Below, piece by piece: positions 53,873 to 64,000 of a DNA stretch of 64,000 nt. The DNA is from Pseudomonas baltica. GTDB taxonomy: Bacteria > Pseudomonadota > Gammaproteobacteria > Pseudomonadales > Pseudomonadaceae. The notes under the pieces were generated by a model that worked only from the letters and a program-made list of their open reading frames with translations, did not search any database and was not told the DNA's origin. Position numbers and translations under genes: made by a program. The stretch spans positions 2,604,001 to 2,668,000 of the forward strand of contig NZ_CP134771.1 of the NCBI RefSeq assembly GCF_031880315.1. The letters are read 5' to 3'. Numbering within the stretch: the first letter of the stretch is position 1; the number at the start of each line of letters is the position of its first letter.

Positions 53873-56800
53873 TCATTGAATTTGTCGCCACATGATGCGG
53901 CCAGCGCCACTACCAGCCCCGCCTTTTTCATCGATGATGATCCGGTTGCCTTTGGAATCGATGATGACCTTCTCGCTGGGGTCTGTCGCGCTGGATACCG
54001 TCCTAACCGAGCCGTCCGAGTTCGTCGTGGTCGTCGGCTTGTCGATGATTGCGCTCAACGTCGGAATACCCGTAGAGATGATCAGCCCGGAAGTGACGGT
54101 GTCACTGGCGTTGATCAACCCATCACCGCTGGTATCGATGACCTGATAACTCAGCATCCCCCCTGACAACGCGTCCAGCTCGAAGAACTCCCCGGAGCCG
54201 CTACTGGCGCACGGGTCGGTAGAGTCGACCTTGGCGGTGGTGAACAGTATCCGGCCCAACTTGATCTGGGCCTGGTAAATCACCCGTTCACCGACCATGG
54301 TGGTGCCGTACACCAAGGGCAGGTACCAGCCCTTCTGGGTGGTGTAATCGACCGTATTGGCGGAGCTGGTGACGTACTGTCCCCCAGTGCCGGCGAACGT
54401 GCTGACCACGGCCTGGGCACGCAGATTAGCGGTGGTGTAGTTGCCCACGGCGCCGGTGCCGGCATCCCAGACCGCGTAGAAACCTTGCGGGTCAGTGGTG
54501 GCTTTGTCCGTCACCTCGTTGAACTTGCCCGTACCGAAATACACCATATAGCCGGTGGTGGGGTAGGCCACCAGCAGCGGCTGGGCAGTGATGGGTTGCG
54601 TCGCTGCGCCTGGGGTCGTGAACAACGGCTTGTTCGAGAATGCCACCCCCCAACTGGTAGGCGACGCAGCGCTTAAATCGAACTTCCACATGCGGCCCTT
54701 AAGGTCACCACCATAGGCCGCTTGCACGACGTTGGAGGCGTTGACCGTGAGTTTGACCGAGGACAAGCCGTTAGTGGTCTCGGTGCTGTCGACGACGATC
54801 TTCTTGATCAGCGACCCATCGGTGAGGCTCACCACATAAAGCGCGGCGACGCCCGAGTTGCTGCCATAGCCGTTGGCGATGAACGCAGCCCAGGTACCGT
54901 CGGCCAGTTGAGCAATCTCGGGTTTGGCATAGGCGTAACCGAGGTCATTGAAAGTGGCGGTTGTGGAAGCCGTCGCCGGTGCGCTGATTTCCCATAGTGC
55001 CTTTGGCGCACTGCCACTGCCCTGGTTGTAGAGCTGCAGGGCAAAGAACGTTTTGCCCCCGGCCCCGGTGCCGCCTACTGCCAGAGTCTTCCAGGAACTG
55101 TTGGTCTTGGCGTCAGAAACCGTGATCTGGCCGTCGTCGAGAAATTTGTGCGATGTACCGTTGATATAGGCGGGGTCGGCTACCGCGTACAGGTTCGGCA
55201 CTGCACTCGAAGGCATGTAGGCATAGAGTCGAGCGCCAGTGTTGGCGTTGATGACGCTGGTCATGCCGTCGTTGGAATTGACCACCAGACTCGGCACCAT
55301 CGCCGCCGCTTTGGCCGTCAGGTAGTCGGAATAGCCGCTATCGGCCGACGACGACGTTTGGGTACTTGGCAAGGCAAGCACCAGCGGCGAATTGATGATG
55401 TCGCCGAGCAACACAGTGCGCTGCTTGAGGCCGGTCTTGTTGATGCCCTTCGACCAGTCCACCAGGTTGGCGCCAGTGATACCGGACGTAGCGCCGAAAT
55501 TGGAGGTGGCCGAGGTGTTCAGGGTGGCTTGCTGGGTGGCCGAAAAGTTGGCGAACGCCAGAGCGATAGGAAGGTTGGTCGTGGTATTGAATGACTCGTA
55601 GGTCGGGGTAGTGGTACCCACCGCCACCTTGATATCCGTACTCCAGGTTGGCGTATCGCTGATGACCCCTGCGGTGCTGATCGCATAGGCACCGATCGTG
55701 CCGCGCCAGTCAGTCGGATCGTAGGCGGTTTGATAGAAAAATGTGTTACTGGTCAGGGTGGTGCTGTTGGCCGCGCCGCCTCCACCGGATCCGGCGGTCG
55801 AACTGATCGCGTTGAGCGCCGCCGTCAGCGCTGTGGTCAACGAAGCGCTGTCCGTGGCTTGGTAGTACTTGCCCTGCCCATAGGCCGCTGCATCCGATAG
55901 CATCTGGTTGGCGGCGGTAAAACCTACGGTGTAGGTCAGCAGATTTTGTTTGGGAAAGTCGGTCGCATCCCAGCTCTTGCCAGCGGCATCGTTACCCGTC
56001 GAGCGCATATCGATGTCGTAGGCAAATTTGGCCAGGTCATCGAGATACAAGGTGTCCCCTTCACCATCGCCATTGAGGTTGTCGCCGTCATTGGCCTTGT
56101 TATCCCAGTTCGGCAGTTTGATAGTGGCGGTGTTGTTGGGTTCGACGCTGCTGACCGCCGTGGGGAAAGTGCGGTCGTAGGTGGGCAAGCCATCGGTGAT
56201 GACGATGCCGTAGTTCTTCTGGCAGCGATATTGGATAGGGCTGGTGTAAGAAACACCCGAGTTGTAATAAGAGGACATTCCCCGGAAGTAACGGGATATC
56301 TCATAGTAGGTTTCCGCCAACGGCGTGTTGGCCACGGCGCCCAAGCCATTGATCGACGAGATCAGGTTGTTGTAGTTGGTGGTCGCCTGGGCTGTCGTCG
56401 TGTTGGTCGTTGCCTGCAGGTCGGCGACGGTGCGGGCGATATAGCCACCGGGCCCGGAGTCGCCAAACGCCGGCGGGTTGAAGGTGGCCAGCCCCATACG
56501 CAACGCGCGGTTGGCGGTGACCAGCGTGCTGGACACGGAGCGGGCTACATTGATGCGGTAGTCGTTGGGGATACTGCCGTCGGTGTAGTCCTTTGAGTTC
56601 ACCGAGTTTGAAACCAGGCCGATCAAGTACGCGATGTATTTGCTCGAATAGCGGGTATTCCCGCTACCCACCGGGTCTGGGAGCTTCAGGCACAACACCG
56701 TGTTGTTCGAATAACGGTAGAAACCGTAATAGAGGTTACTGCAGCCACCACGGTTGAGATCGCCGATGAACAGGTTTTCACTGTCCATATCCAGCGCGGT

Positions 56801-57079
56801 AATTCTATTGCAACTTAAATCACTACTGCAGTTGTACACCTGCGCCCGGTCGACGGACTGGTCGAAGGCGGTAGCACGAATCAAGTTGTTCATACTGCCG
56901 GAGTCATCCACCAGCAGCATCACGTTCGGCGTGACCGCGGCGGTGCTGAGCAAAGGTGCCGAAGACGGCGTGAACGCCGCCATGGCCGGAGCAGCGAGAT
57001 ACATGGCCAGCGCACTACCCAGCAACGCCGCCTTCAAACGTCGCCAGTACGACCTGCCCTCAGCCGCTGCATTTGGCAT
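53873..57079 (-). CDS. pilY1: type IV pilus tip adhesin PilY1
   Basis: About 1068 aa. A signal peptide ([21 protein letters not shown]) is followed by a von Willebrand A-like domain with the MIDAS start [15 protein letters not shown], then a C-terminal beta-propeller with an EF-hand-like calcium loop ([12 protein letters not shown]), as known for PilY1. PilY1 primes pilus assembly and mediates adhesion and surface sensing. The start at 57079 gives [12 protein letters not shown]; it overlaps pilX by 20 nt. The frame stays open to 57322. Confidence 0.93.
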   Translation of the reverse strand: MPNAAAEGRSYWRRLKAALLGSALAMYLAAPAMAAFTPSSAPLLSTAAVTPNVMLLVDDSGSMNNLIRATAFDQSVDRAQVYNCSSDLSCNRITALDMDSENLFIGDLNRGGCSNLYYGFYRYSNNTVLCLKLPDPVGSGNTRYSSKYIAYLIGLVSNSVNSKDYTDGSIPNDYRINVARSVSSTLVTANRALRMGLATFNPPAFGDSGPGGYIARTVADLQATTNTTTAQATTNYNNLISSINGLGAVANTPLAETYYEISRYFRGMSSYYNSGVSYTSPIQYRCQKNYGIVITDGLPTYDRTFPTAVSSVEPNNTATIKLPNWDNKANDGDNLNGDGEGDTLYLDDLAKFAYDIDMRSTGNDAAGKSWDATDFPKQNLLTYTVGFTAANQMLSDAAAYGQGKYYQATDSASLTTALTAALNAISSTAGSGGGGAANSTTLTSNTFFYQTAYDPTDWRGTIGAYAISTAGVISDTPTWSTDIKVAVGTTTPTYESFNTTTNLPIALAFANFSATQQATLNTSATSNFGATSGITGANLVDWSKGINKTGLKQRTVLLGDIINSPLVLALPSTQTSSSADSGYSDYLTAKAAAMVPSLVVNSNDGMTSVINANTGARLYAYMPSSAVPNLYAVADPAYINGTSHKFLDDGQITVSDAKTNSSWKTLAVGGTGAGGKTFFALQLYNQGSGSAPKALWEISAPATASTTATFNDLGYAYAKPEIAQLADGTWAAFIANGYGSNSGVAALYVVSLTDGSLIKKIVVDSTETTNGLSSVKLTVNASNVVQAAYGGDLKGRMWKFDLSAASPTSWGVAFSNKPLFTTPGAATQPITAQPLLVAYPTTGYMVYFGTGKFNEVTDKATTDPQGFYAVWDAGTGAVGNYTTANLRAQAVVSTFAGTGGQYVTSSANTVDYTTQKGWYLPLVYGTTMVGERVIYQAQIKLGRILFTTAKVDSTDPCASSGSGEFFELDALSGGMLSYQVIDTSGDGLINASDTVTSGLIISTGIPTLSAIIDKPTTTTNSDGSVRTVSSATDPSEKVIIDSKGNRIIIDEKGGAGSGAGRIMWRQIQ

Positions 57080-57572
57080 AAATACTCTCCACAATTGAGC
57101 GACTGCTGCCGACCAGCGCGACACCGGTGATTCGATACAGGGTGATGGCGGATGAGGAGCTGCAACCCGATGGCATATTGACCGGCGCGCCGTTGCTGCC
57201 GATGTTCTGGATGGCATAGAACCCGGTGGCGGCTGCGACCCAAGTGTTGCCGTTGGCACCCGCGCCTGCGTTTTCCACACTAGTGGCGTCCGTAGGCGGT
57301 GCACAGGCCGCCACGGAAGCACACTTCACCTGTGCGTACGCCGAGGCGGACACAACATTTTCGCCCACCCGCAATGATGCCTCGGCCACCTGAAACGACT
57401 GGTTGCGGTTCATCACGCTGCCGCTCATCTTCTCCTGCATCGTCGCGTTCTGCATCGACGAGATGCCAATCATGGTCAGCAGCAGCAGCATGATCAGGCT
57501 GATCAGCAATGCCATGCCGCGTTGCCGCGCGGAGGAATCAAAACCAGAGGATCGCCTCTTCATATCTCTCAT
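57060..57572 (-). CDS. pilX: minor pilin assembly protein PilX
   Basis: A 170-aa PilX-type protein. A basic leader ending RQRG precedes MALLISLIMLLLLTMIGISSMQNATMQEKMSGSVMNRNQSFQVAEASL, the hallmark N-terminal helix of PilX/GspK, which lacks Glu5. An alternative start lies 3 codons in. Part of the tip-priming complex with PilV, PilW and PilY1. Confidence 0.93.
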   Translation of the reverse strand: MRDMKRRSSGFDSSARQRGMALLISLIMLLLLTMIGISSMQNATMQEKMSGSVMNRNQSFQVAEASLRVGENVVSASAYAQVKCASVAACAPPTDATSVENAGAGANGNTWVAAATGFYAIQNIGSNGAPVNMPSGCSSSSAITLYRITGVALVGSSRSIVESIYAKCSG

Positions 57573-57574
57573 CC

Positions 57575-58321
57575 CTAGCGCAACCGATTACGCAGCGAGG
57601 CCACGACATTGAAGGGCTGATCACGGACGCGACTATTAGGGTCGGTGAGGATCATGCTGATGCGCACGCTACGGATGTTGCCGTAGTCCGCCAGCGCAGG
57701 CGCGGCCGTATAAGACTGCACGGCATAGGGCGAAGCCGCCGTGGCCATCCCGAAGCTTACGTTGAAGGTCTTGACGCCGTTGATCAGCACCGAGGTGGTG
57801 CCATTCACCGTGGTGGACAGTTGGCTGTTGGCAAAGGTGTAGATCACTTTGCGGATGGGGAAGGCTAACTCGCCAGCGGAGGCGTTCGCAGCAGCCGTAC
57901 CGGTGTAGGCCTTGGCGGTGGTCAGGCAATCGGACACGATGGTCCAGGTCGGCACACCGCCGTTGGCGCCCACATCGCCCGTCACCAGCGTGAGGACGTT
58001 GCTGGTAGCGCCACCGCTGGTCACCGAGGTGTAGATGATCGGGTTTATGGTCGCCGCGGTGAAGGACAGTCCGTTACTCGCATCGGTGAACGAAGTGGTG
58101 CCTTGTGCGATACACCCCTGCATGCCGACCATGCGCAGTTCCTGCACCATGCGGCTGAGCACGTAACGGGCGTCTTCTTGCATGGTCGAGGCAGCATTTT
58201 GCGACATGAAGGTGTTTTTCGCGGAGATAAAAATCTGCGTCACCCCCAACACGATGATCAAGCCGATCGCCATGGCGACCATCAGCTCGACCAGGCCGTA
58301 ACCCTTGGCTGGTGTCTTCAT
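57575..58321 (-). CDS. pilW: minor pilin PilW
   Basis: A 248-aa PilW. The prepilin signal reads MKTPAKGYGLVELMVAMAIGLIIVLGVTQIFISAKNTF, with Glu5. The C-terminal half is beta-rich with few Cys. It overlaps pilV by 4 nt and is 2 nt from pilX. Confidence 0.93.
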   Translation of the reverse strand: MKTPAKGYGLVELMVAMAIGLIIVLGVTQIFISAKNTFMSQNAASTMQEDARYVLSRMVQELRMVGMQGCIAQGTTSFTDASNGLSFTAATINPIIYTSVTSGGATSNVLTLVTGDVGANGGVPTWTIVSDCLTTAKAYTGTAAANASAGELAFPIRKVIYTFANSQLSTTVNGTTSVLINGVKTFNVSFGMATAASPYAVQSYTAAPALADYGNIRSVRISMILTDPNSRVRDQPFNVVASLRNRLR

Positions 58322-58794
58322 GGATAAGCCGTCCCATCGGCTGCTACTCGGCTGACCAAGACAAAACTGCGGATCGGTGAATTGGCGTCGACACTGTTAT
58401 CGGCCCGCACCAGCTTGCCTGCCCGTGTGTCGTCCCATTTGATAGTGATGGTCACCACATAGCCTTTGAGCACGATGCTCGCCTCGGTACCATTCATGGC
58501 CCTGATGTTGTTGCCGAAATCACTCAAATCCTGGCTCACCGCGGCGGTACTGCCGGCCGTGGTGGGAGCCGCAGCAAGATTCGCCAGCGCATACTGGCTG
58601 GCGTTGTCGGTATTGGCGCGAATGCGGTCCATCATGTCGTAAGCGATAAAGCTCGCCTGGCTGCTCATCGAGGAGCTGTCGGTGTATTTCAGGGCATTCA
58701 ACTGAATGGCTGCAGCCCCGAGCAGGCCAATGCACATGACCAGCAAGGCCACCAGCACTTCGATCAGGCTGAACCCTGACTGGCGCGCGCTCAT
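58318..58794 (-). CDS. pilV: minor pilin PilV
   Basis: A 158-aa PilV. Prepilin start MSARQSGFSLIEVLVALLVMCIGLLGAAAIQLNALKY is diagnostic of the PilV/GspI group. The ATG at 58794 overlaps the fimU stop; the frame is open to 58833. Confidence 0.93.
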   Translation of the reverse strand: MSARQSGFSLIEVLVALLVMCIGLLGAAAIQLNALKYTDSSSMSSQASFIAYDMMDRIRANTDNASQYALANLAAAPTTAGSTAAVSQDLSDFGNNIRAMNGTEASIVLKGYVVTITIKWDDTRAGKLVRADNSVDANSPIRSFVLVSRVAADGTAYP

Positions 58795-59261
58795 GGGCAG
58801 GCTCCGTTGAGGATGACCCGGCCGTTGAGGCAAATGCCGACATTACGGCTGGTCGAGCCGTTGGTGTAGACCATCGTCAGCGCAGTCGCCGGGTACGCCA
58901 AGGCCCCGAGGTTATTGAATTCGATATAGGTCGCCGTGACCGAAGGGGCCAACGCTGAACCGGGCGACATGGGGGCGATGACCCGCAGCACAGAAGGAGG
59001 GCTACTGGTAGTTTGCACGTTGAGACTGGTGACCCAGGTTGCCCCGGTAGTGGCGGGGGTAATCCGCACATTGACGCCACGATTGATCGCTTCAAGGCGC
59101 GCATAGTTGAGCGCCCGATAAAAGTCGCCGGTATCCGAATCGGCCCGGTTGTTACGAATGAGCGTGCTGAACGACGGGATCGCAATGCTCGCGCCGATAG
59201 CGATGACGGCCACCGTCACCATCAACTCGATCAATGAAAACCCCTTGTTACGATCCCGCAT
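58791..59261 (-). CDS. fimU: minor pilin FimU (GspH type)
   Basis: A 156-aa prepilin, [62 protein letters not shown], with the GspH/FimT domain after the helix. The ATG at 59261 has GGGGAG about 10 nt before it and is preceded by a sigma-70-like promoter. First gene of the minor pilin operon. FimU links the tip complex to the pilus shaft. Confidence 0.9.
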   Translation of the reverse strand: MRDRNKGFSLIELMVTVAVIAIGASIAIPSFSTLIRNNRADSDTGDFYRALNYARLEAINRGVNVRITPATTGATWVTSLNVQTTSSPPSVLRVIAPMSPGSALAPSVTATYIEFNNLGALAYPATALTMVYTNGSTSRNVGICLNGRVILNGACP

Positions 59262-59285
59262 TGCGATACTCCCCGAGACCCGGCG

Positions 59286-59313
59286 ACTATAAGCCAACTG
59301 TGCCGCTTGGCAA
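59286..59313 (-). promoter_or_regulatory. candidate sigma-70 promoter of the minor pilin operon
   Basis: Minus strand TTGCCA, 16 bp, TATAGT, ending 25 bp before the fimU ATG. Minor pilin operons are activated by AlgR in P. aeruginosa; no clear AlgR site was identified here. Confidence 0.5.
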
Positions 59314-59440
59314 GCGCACATCAGAATATACGGTTGTTCCGGCTGGATCAGCGTGATGGAACATGTTGATTCAATTCTCGCCGGGCTTTTGACACCTATC
59401 CCCTGCTCCAGCAATTCTCATTCCAAGGACGGTATCTACC

Positions 59441-59971
59441 ATGCATCAACGCGGCCTCACCCTGATCGAACTGCTCGCTACCGTGACTATCCTCGCCATT
59501 TTGCTGCACCTGGCGATGCCGTCGTTTCGCCAGTTGATCAACAGCAATCGGCAACAAGTCGCTGCGAACGAGTTGCTGAACGCTGTGCGTTCCGCCCGTA
59601 CGGAAGCGGTCCTGCGAAATCAGTCGGTGATCATTCAGCCGCTCGAGGGCGACTGGGCGTTCGGCTGGAGGATGATTGCGGATGTGAGCGGCAAGGGCCT
59701 GAGCGATCCGGACAATCCAGTGCTGGCGGTACGCCAGAGTGGCGGCAAGGTGCGGATCGTCGGTAATTACCGACTGGAGAAATGGGTTCGCTTCAACGGC
59801 ATGGGGACACCGTCTTACGCCGGGGCATCACCCGGCAATGGCACCCTCTTCATCTGCGATGAGGGTACCGGGCTGACCCACTCCCGGGTCGTTATAAACG
59901 TTCCCGGGCGGGTACAACTGCTCGCGGGCCCGGACAATACCGAGCCGTGCAGCGTCAGCCAATGGTCTTGA
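59441..59971 (+). CDS. fimT: FimT-like pseudopilin (GspH type)
   Basis: A 176-aa prepilin, [60 protein letters not shown]. The helix and Glu5 are present and the GspH-type domain follows ([13 protein letters not shown]). FimT is known as a DNA-binding pseudopilin in some species that take up DNA. It is divergent from the fimU operon and converges on ispH, overlapping it by 17 bp. Confidence 0.88.
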   Translation: MHQRGLTLIELLATVTILAILLHLAMPSFRQLINSNRQQVAANELLNAVRSARTEAVLRNQSVIIQPLEGDWAFGWRMIADVSGKGLSDPDNPVLAVRQSGGKVRIVGNYRLEKWVRFNGMGTPSYAGASPGNGTLFICDEGTGLTHSRVVINVPGRVQLLAGPDNTEPCSVSQWS

Positions 59972-60902
59972 CGCGTAACTCTTTAGGCATCGAAAACGTG
60001 ATGTTCTCCGGCCGCCCAGCCAGCTCATCAGCCCCGGTAGCGCCCCAGGCCTGCAACTGCTCGATCACACCGCGCACCAGCACCTCAGGCGCCGACGCCC
60101 CGGCCGTAACGCCAATGCGCTCGATGCCATCGAACCAGCTGCGTTGCATGTCTTCGGCGCCGTCGATCAGGTATGCCGGCGTCGCCAACCGTTCAGCCAG
60201 TTCGCGCAGGCGATTGGAGTTGGAACTGTTGGGGCTGCCGACCACCAGGACCACGTCGCACTCGTCGGCCAGTTGCTTGACCGCGTCCTGGCGGTTCTGG
60301 GTGGCGTAGCAGATGTCGTCCTTGCGCGGGCCGCCGATGTTGGGGAAGCGCGCGCGCAGGGCGTCGATGACGCGGCCGGTGTCGTCCATCGACAAGGTGG
60401 TCTGGGTCACGAACGCCAGGGCTTCTGGGTTGCGCACCTGCAGGTTGGCGACATCCTGCTCGTCTTCGACCAGGTAGATCGCGCCGCCATTGCTGCCGTC
60501 GTACTGGCCCATGGTGCCTTCGACTTCCGGGTGACCGGCATGGCCGATGAGGATGCACTCGCGGCCGTCACGGCTGTAGCGGGCGACCTCGATGTGCACC
60601 TTGGTGACCAGCGGGCAGGTGGCGTCGAAGACTTTGAGGCCGCGCCCTGCCGCTTCCTGGCGCACGGCCTGGGAGACGCCGTGGGCGCTGAAGATGACGA
60701 TGACGTCGTCCGGTACCTGGTCGAGTTCTTCGACGAAGATCGCGCCACGATTGCGCAGGTCTTCGACCACGAACTTGTTGTGGACCACTTCGTGGCGCAC
60801 GTAGATCGGTGGGCCGAAGACTTCAAGGGCGCGGTTGACGATTTCGATCGCCCGGTCCACACCAGCGCAGAAGCCACGGGGGTTGGCGAGTTTGATGTGC
60901 AT
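59955..60902 (-). CDS. ispH: 4-hydroxy-3-methylbut-2-enyl diphosphate reductase IspH
   Basis: A 315-aa iron-sulfur enzyme for the last step of the MEP isoprenoid pathway. The three cluster Cys are in [21 protein letters not shown] and [21 protein letters not shown], and the substrate-site motif is [11 protein letters not shown]. The ATG at 60902 ([14 protein letters not shown]) is used rather than an upstream Met. Confidence 0.97.
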   Translation of the reverse strand: MHIKLANPRGFCAGVDRAIEIVNRALEVFGPPIYVRHEVVHNKFVVEDLRNRGAIFVEELDQVPDDVIVIFSAHGVSQAVRQEAAGRGLKVFDATCPLVTKVHIEVARYSRDGRECILIGHAGHPEVEGTMGQYDGSNGGAIYLVEDEQDVANLQVRNPEALAFVTQTTLSMDDTGRVIDALRARFPNIGGPRKDDICYATQNRQDAVKQLADECDVVLVVGSPNSSNSNRLRELAERLATPAYLIDGAEDMQRSWFDGIERIGVTAGASAPEVLVRGVIEQLQAWGATGADELAGRPENITFSMPKELRVKTIG

Positions 60903-60918
60903 GCTTGCCTCGGGGCCC

Positions 60919-61356
60919 TTAAAGGGCCGTAACCGAAAGGATTTCAACCTCGAAACTCAAGGTCTTGCCCGCCAGCGGGTGGTTGAAGTCGACTGTCACC
61001 TGGGCGGCGTCAAAGGCTTTGACCACGCCCGGCAGCTCGGTGTTGGCGGCGTCGTTGAAAATCACCAACAGGCCTTCGGACAGCTCCATGCCCTCGAACT
61101 GCGAACGCGGCATGATCTGCACGTTCTGCGGGTTCGGTTGGCCAAAGGCGTTTTCTGGCAGCACGGTCACTGTGCGCTTGTCGCCGGCCTTGAAGCCGAA
61201 CAGCGCGGCCTCGAAGCCGGGCAGCAGGTTGCCGTCGCCGACCTTGAAAGTCGCCGGCGACTTGTCGAACGTGCTGTCGACAGTGTCACCGTTTTCCAGG
61301 TGCAGAGCGAAGTGCAGAGTCACCTCAGTGTTCTGCGAAATACGTTGTTCAGTCAC
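60919..61356 (-). CDS. fkpB: FKBP-type peptidyl-prolyl isomerase FkpB (SlpA)
   Basis: A 145-aa FKBP. A GTG start gives [63 protein letters not shown], the normal SlpA opening, with the insert-in-flap region after it. It overlaps lspA by 8 nt. Confidence 0.94.
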   Translation of the reverse strand: MTEQRISQNTEVTLHFALHLENGDTVDSTFDKSPATFKVGDGNLLPGFEAALFGFKAGDKRTVTVLPENAFGQPNPQNVQIMPRSQFEGMELSEGLLVIFNDAANTELPGVVKAFDAAQVTVDFNHPLAGKTLSFEVEILSVTAL

Positions 61357-61858
61357 GGACAGGCGCTCCCGACTTCTTGGTTTTGAACATATCCAGGGCC
61401 AGCATGATGGCGCCCACGGTAATGCCGCTGTCAGCGACGTTGAAGGCCGGAAAGCCATGCTCGTGCCAGTGCACGAAGATGAAATCGATCACATGGCCGA
61501 GCATGATGCGGTCGTACAGGTTGCCCAGCGCGCCACCCAGCACCAGCGCCAGGGCGACGGCGAGCCAAGTGTCGTTGCGCCCCAGGCGCTTGAGCCAGAC
61601 GATCAGCACGGCGCTGACCACCACCGCGATCATCGCGAATAGCCAACGCTGCCAGCCGCCGCCGTCCGCCAAAAAGCTGAAGGCCGCACCGGTGTTGTAG
61701 GCCAGCATCCAACTGAAGTAGTTGGGGATGACCACGATCTGCTGGTACAGATCCAGGCTGTGCTCGAAGTAGTACTTGCTGGTCTGATCGACGATGAACA
61801 CCAGCACACTGATCCACAGCCAGCCAAGGCGCCCGAAGCGCCCCGCAGAGTTAGGCAT
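61349..61858 (-). CDS. lspA: lipoprotein signal peptidase LspA
   Basis: A 169-aa four-helix aspartic peptidase that removes prolipoprotein signals. Catalytic aspartates lie in [15 protein letters not shown] and [11 protein letters not shown]; the NTGAAFSF motif is present. The ATG at 61858 overlaps the ileS stop by 8 nt. It would process BamD and the cupin lipoprotein in this window. Confidence 0.97.
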   Translation of the reverse strand: MPNSAGRFGRLGWLWISVLVFIVDQTSKYYFEHSLDLYQQIVVIPNYFSWMLAYNTGAAFSFLADGGGWQRWLFAMIAVVVSAVLIVWLKRLGRNDTWLAVALALVLGGALGNLYDRIMLGHVIDFIFVHWHEHGFPAFNVADSGITVGAIMLALDMFKTKKSGAPVRD

Positions 61859-64000
61859 AGTGACGCACCTCGCCGGCACCGCTGATGTTGTCGACGCAGC
61901 GACCGCAGATCTCCGGATGCTCGGGATTCACGCCGACGTCTTCGCGGAAGTGCCAGCAACGAGCGCACTTGACTCCACCGGACTTGACCACTTGCAGCTT
62001 GAGGCCAGGCACTTCGGTGACCACGGCGTCGGCCGGTGCCTGCACGAACGGCGCTACGGCGGCCTTGGAGGTGATCAGCACGAAACGTAGCTCGTCGCCA
62101 AGTTTGTTCAGGTCGGCACTCAGGGCTTCGTCGCCATACAGGGTCACTTCGGCCTGCAGGTTGCCGCCAATGACCTTGGCCGCGCGCAGGTTTTCCATTT
62201 CCTTGTTGACCGCGACCTTGACCGCCATGATCCGCTCCCAGTACTCGCGGCCCATCTCGAAGCCTTGCGGCAGCTCGGTCAAGCCTTCGTACCAGGTGTT
62301 GAGCATGACGGATTCGTTGCGCTCGCCCGGCAGGTACTGCCACAGCTCGTCGGCGGTGAACGCCAGGATCGGCGCGATCCAGCGCACCAACGCTTCGCTG
62401 ATGTGGTACAGCGCGGTCTGGCAGGAACGCCGCGGGATGCTGTCGGCGCCGGTGGTGTACTGGCGGTCCTTGATGATGTCCAGGTAGAAACCGCCCAGCT
62501 CCTGCACACAGAAGTTATGCACCTTGGAATAGACGTTCCAGAAACGGTATTCGCCGTAGTGCTCTTCGAGCTCGCGCTGCAGCAGCAGGGTGCGGTCGAC
62601 GGCCCAGCGGTCCAGGGCGATCATTTCATCGGCGGGCAGCAGGTCGGTGGCCGGGTTGAAACCGCTCAGGTTGGAGAGCAGGAAGCGCGCGGTGTTGCGG
62701 ATCCGCCGATAGGCGTCGGCGCTGCGCTGCAGGATGGTTTCCGACACGGCGATTTCGCCGGAATAGTCGGTGGAGGCCACCCACAGACGCATGATGTCGG
62801 CACCCAGGGTGTCGTTGACCTTTTGCGGCGCGATAACGTTGCCCAGCGACTTGGACATCTTGCGGCCGTTCTCGTCGACCGTGAAGCCGTGGGTGAGCAG
62901 TTCGCGGTACGGCGCGTGGTTATCGATGGCGCAACCGGTCAGCAACGAGGAGTGGAACCAGCCGCGGTGCTGGTCGGAACCCTCGAGGTACAGGTCGGCA
63001 CGCGGGCCGGTCTCGTGGCCCATCGGGTGCGAACCGCGCAACACGTGCCAGTGAGTGGTACCGGAGTCGAACCACACGTCCAGAGTATCGCTGATCTTGT
63101 CGTACTGGTTGGCTTCATCGCCCAGCAGTTCGGCGGCGTCGAGCTTGAACCAGGCCTCTATGCCCTCTTGTTCGACGCGCTGTGCAACCTGCTCCATCAG
63201 TTCGACGGTGCGCGGGTGCAACTCGCCGGTGGCCTTGTGCAGGAAGAACGGAATCGGTACGCCCCAGTTACGCTGACGCGAGATGCACCAGTCCGGGCGA
63301 TTGGCGATCATCGAGTGCAGGCGCGCCTGGCCCCAGGCCGGGACGAACTTGGTTTCTTCGATGGCCTTGACCGCACGCACACGCAGGGTGTCGCCGGTTT
63401 CCGGTTGCTTGTCCATGCCCACGAACCACTGCGCGGTGGCGCGGTAGATGAGCGGGGTCTTGTGGCGCCAGCAGTGCATGTAGCTGTGGCTGACGACTTC
63501 GGTGTGCATCAACGCGCCGACTTCGGCCAGCTTGTCGACGATGTTCTGGTTGGCCTTGAAGATGAACTGGCCACCGAAGAACTCCAGCGAGTCGACGTAA
63601 ACGCCGTTGCTCTGCACCGGGCCAATGATGTCATCGTTGCTCAGGCCGTACTGCTTGCAGATATTGAAGTCGTCGACGCCATAGGCAGGCGAGCAGTGGA
63701 CCACGCCGGTACCAGCACCCAGCTCGACGTAGTTGGCCAGGTACACCGGCGACAGACGGTCGTAGAACGGGTGACGGAAGTTGATCAGCTCAAGCTTGGC
63801 GCCTTCGGTCAGCGCCACAACGGTGCCTTGCAGGCCGAACCGGGCCAGCGAGGATTCGACCAGCTCTTCGGCCAGCACCAGCAGGCGGTCGCCGACATCG
63901 ACGAGGGCGTACTGGAATTCCGGGTGCACGTTGAGCGCCTGGTTGGCCGGAATGGTCCACGGGGTAGTGGTCCAGATGACGATCGCGGCCGGCTTGCTCA
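61851..64000 (-). CDS. ileS: isoleucyl-tRNA synthetase IleS, 3' part
   Basis: The frame is open to the window edge, so only the C-terminal 716 or so residues are seen. It begins inside the editing-domain lead-in ([22 protein letters not shown]), continues through the catalytic KMSKS ([15 protein letters not shown]) and the anticodon domain, and ends with the zinc finger [11 protein letters not shown] and CGRCVDN. Standard ileS-lspA-fkpB-ispH operon order. Confidence 0.97.
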   Translation of the reverse strand, partial: SKPAAIVIWTTTPWTIPANQALNVHPEFQYALVDVGDRLLVLAEELVESSLARFGLQGTVVALTEGAKLELINFRHPFYDRLSPVYLANYVELGAGTGVVHCSPAYGVDDFNICKQYGLSNDDIIGPVQSNGVYVDSLEFFGGQFIFKANQNIVDKLAEVGALMHTEVVSHSYMHCWRHKTPLIYRATAQWFVGMDKQPETGDTLRVRAVKAIEETKFVPAWGQARLHSMIANRPDWCISRQRNWGVPIPFFLHKATGELHPRTVELMEQVAQRVEQEGIEAWFKLDAAELLGDEANQYDKISDTLDVWFDSGTTHWHVLRGSHPMGHETGPRADLYLEGSDQHRGWFHSSLLTGCAIDNHAPYRELLTHGFTVDENGRKMSKSLGNVIAPQKVNDTLGADIMRLWVASTDYSGEIAVSETILQRSADAYRRIRNTARFLLSNLSGFNPATDLLPADEMIALDRWAVDRTLLLQRELEEHYGEYRFWNVYSKVHNFCVQELGGFYLDIIKDRQYTTGADSIPRRSCQTALYHISEALVRWIAPILAFTADELWQYLPGERNESVMLNTWYEGLTELPQGFEMGREYWERIMAVKVAVNKEMENLRAAKVIGGNLQAEVTLYGDEALSADLNKLGDELRFVLITSKAAVAPFVQAPADAVVTEVPGLKLQVVKSGGVKCARCWHFREDVGVNPEHPEICGRCVDNISGAGEVRHYA

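Overview
This window is a stretch of Pseudomonas chromosome, most likely from an environmental species of the fluorescens/syringae/putida type rather than P. aeruginosa. The evidence is high G+C, a Pseudomonas-type gene order (pilB-pilC-pilD-coaE-yacG; clpB-pgeF-rluD-bamD-pilS-pilR; minor pilins-ispH-fkpB-lspA-ileS), and many copies of a Pseudomonas REP-like palindrome whose arms read roughly GCGGGCAAGCCTTGCTCCCACAGG. All calls come from reading the sequence and from memory of the families; no database search was run.

Region by region. (1) 1-8 kb: small hypotheticals, then a LacI-family regulator divergent from a TonB-dependent receptor with a perfect 14-bp operator between them, followed by a flavin-dependent monooxygenase, an aldo/keto reductase and an SsuA-like binding protein. 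This looks like an organosulfur scavenging locus. (2) 8-13.6 kb: a cupin lipoprotein, an OsmC-like protein, and a compact three-gene operon of unknown function whose centre is a membrane-anchored, single-ring Clp-type AAA+ ATPase. (3) 13.8-17.8 kb: a chemoreceptor, then an accessory segment ending at tRNA-Thr. It carries a structured leader organised like the immunity region of satellite phage P4 (a 75-nt CI-like RNA whose loop can pair with a copy upstream and a copy downstream), a 38-aa ORF and a DUF3077 gene, and a Phd/RelE-type toxin-antitoxin pair. (4) 17.8-23.6 kb: two tandem type IV pilin genes with a sigma-54 promoter, pilB, pilC, pilD, coaE, yacG. (5) 23.6-33.4 kb: a second organosulfur island with two more LLM monooxygenases, a complete Dpp-type ABC transporter and an SfnB-like acyl-CoA-dehydrogenase-fold oxidase. 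(6) 33.5-35.8 kb: DUF1780 and NDH-2, with what may be a decayed DUF3094 gene between them. (7) 36-42.1 kb: a histidine ammonia-lyase, an amino-acid ABC transporter and a HutC-type regulator, tied together by TGTATATAC operators placed beside sigma-54 promoters. (8) 42.2-42.9 kb: a tRNA operon (Asn, Pro, Lys, Pro) with a 14-bp minisatellite in its leader. (9) 43-64 kb: clpB with a sigma-32 promoter, pgeF, rluD, bamD, pilS/pilR, thiO, the minor pilin/pilY1 operon, fimT, ispH, fkpB, lspA and the 3' part of ileS.

How parts work together: PilS/PilR (49-52 kb) are the expected activators of the sigma-54 promoter in front of the major pilin (18.8 kb). PilD processes the pilins encoded at 17.8-18.7 and 53.5-60 kb. 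The two sulfur islands appear to import organosulfur compounds and release sulfite with FMNH2-dependent oxygenases. The hut-like block couples uptake of an amino acid to its deamination under one repressor. The least described items are the P4-like RNA switch at 16.2-16.42 kb and the membrane-anchored AAA+ operon at 9.1-12.4 kb.
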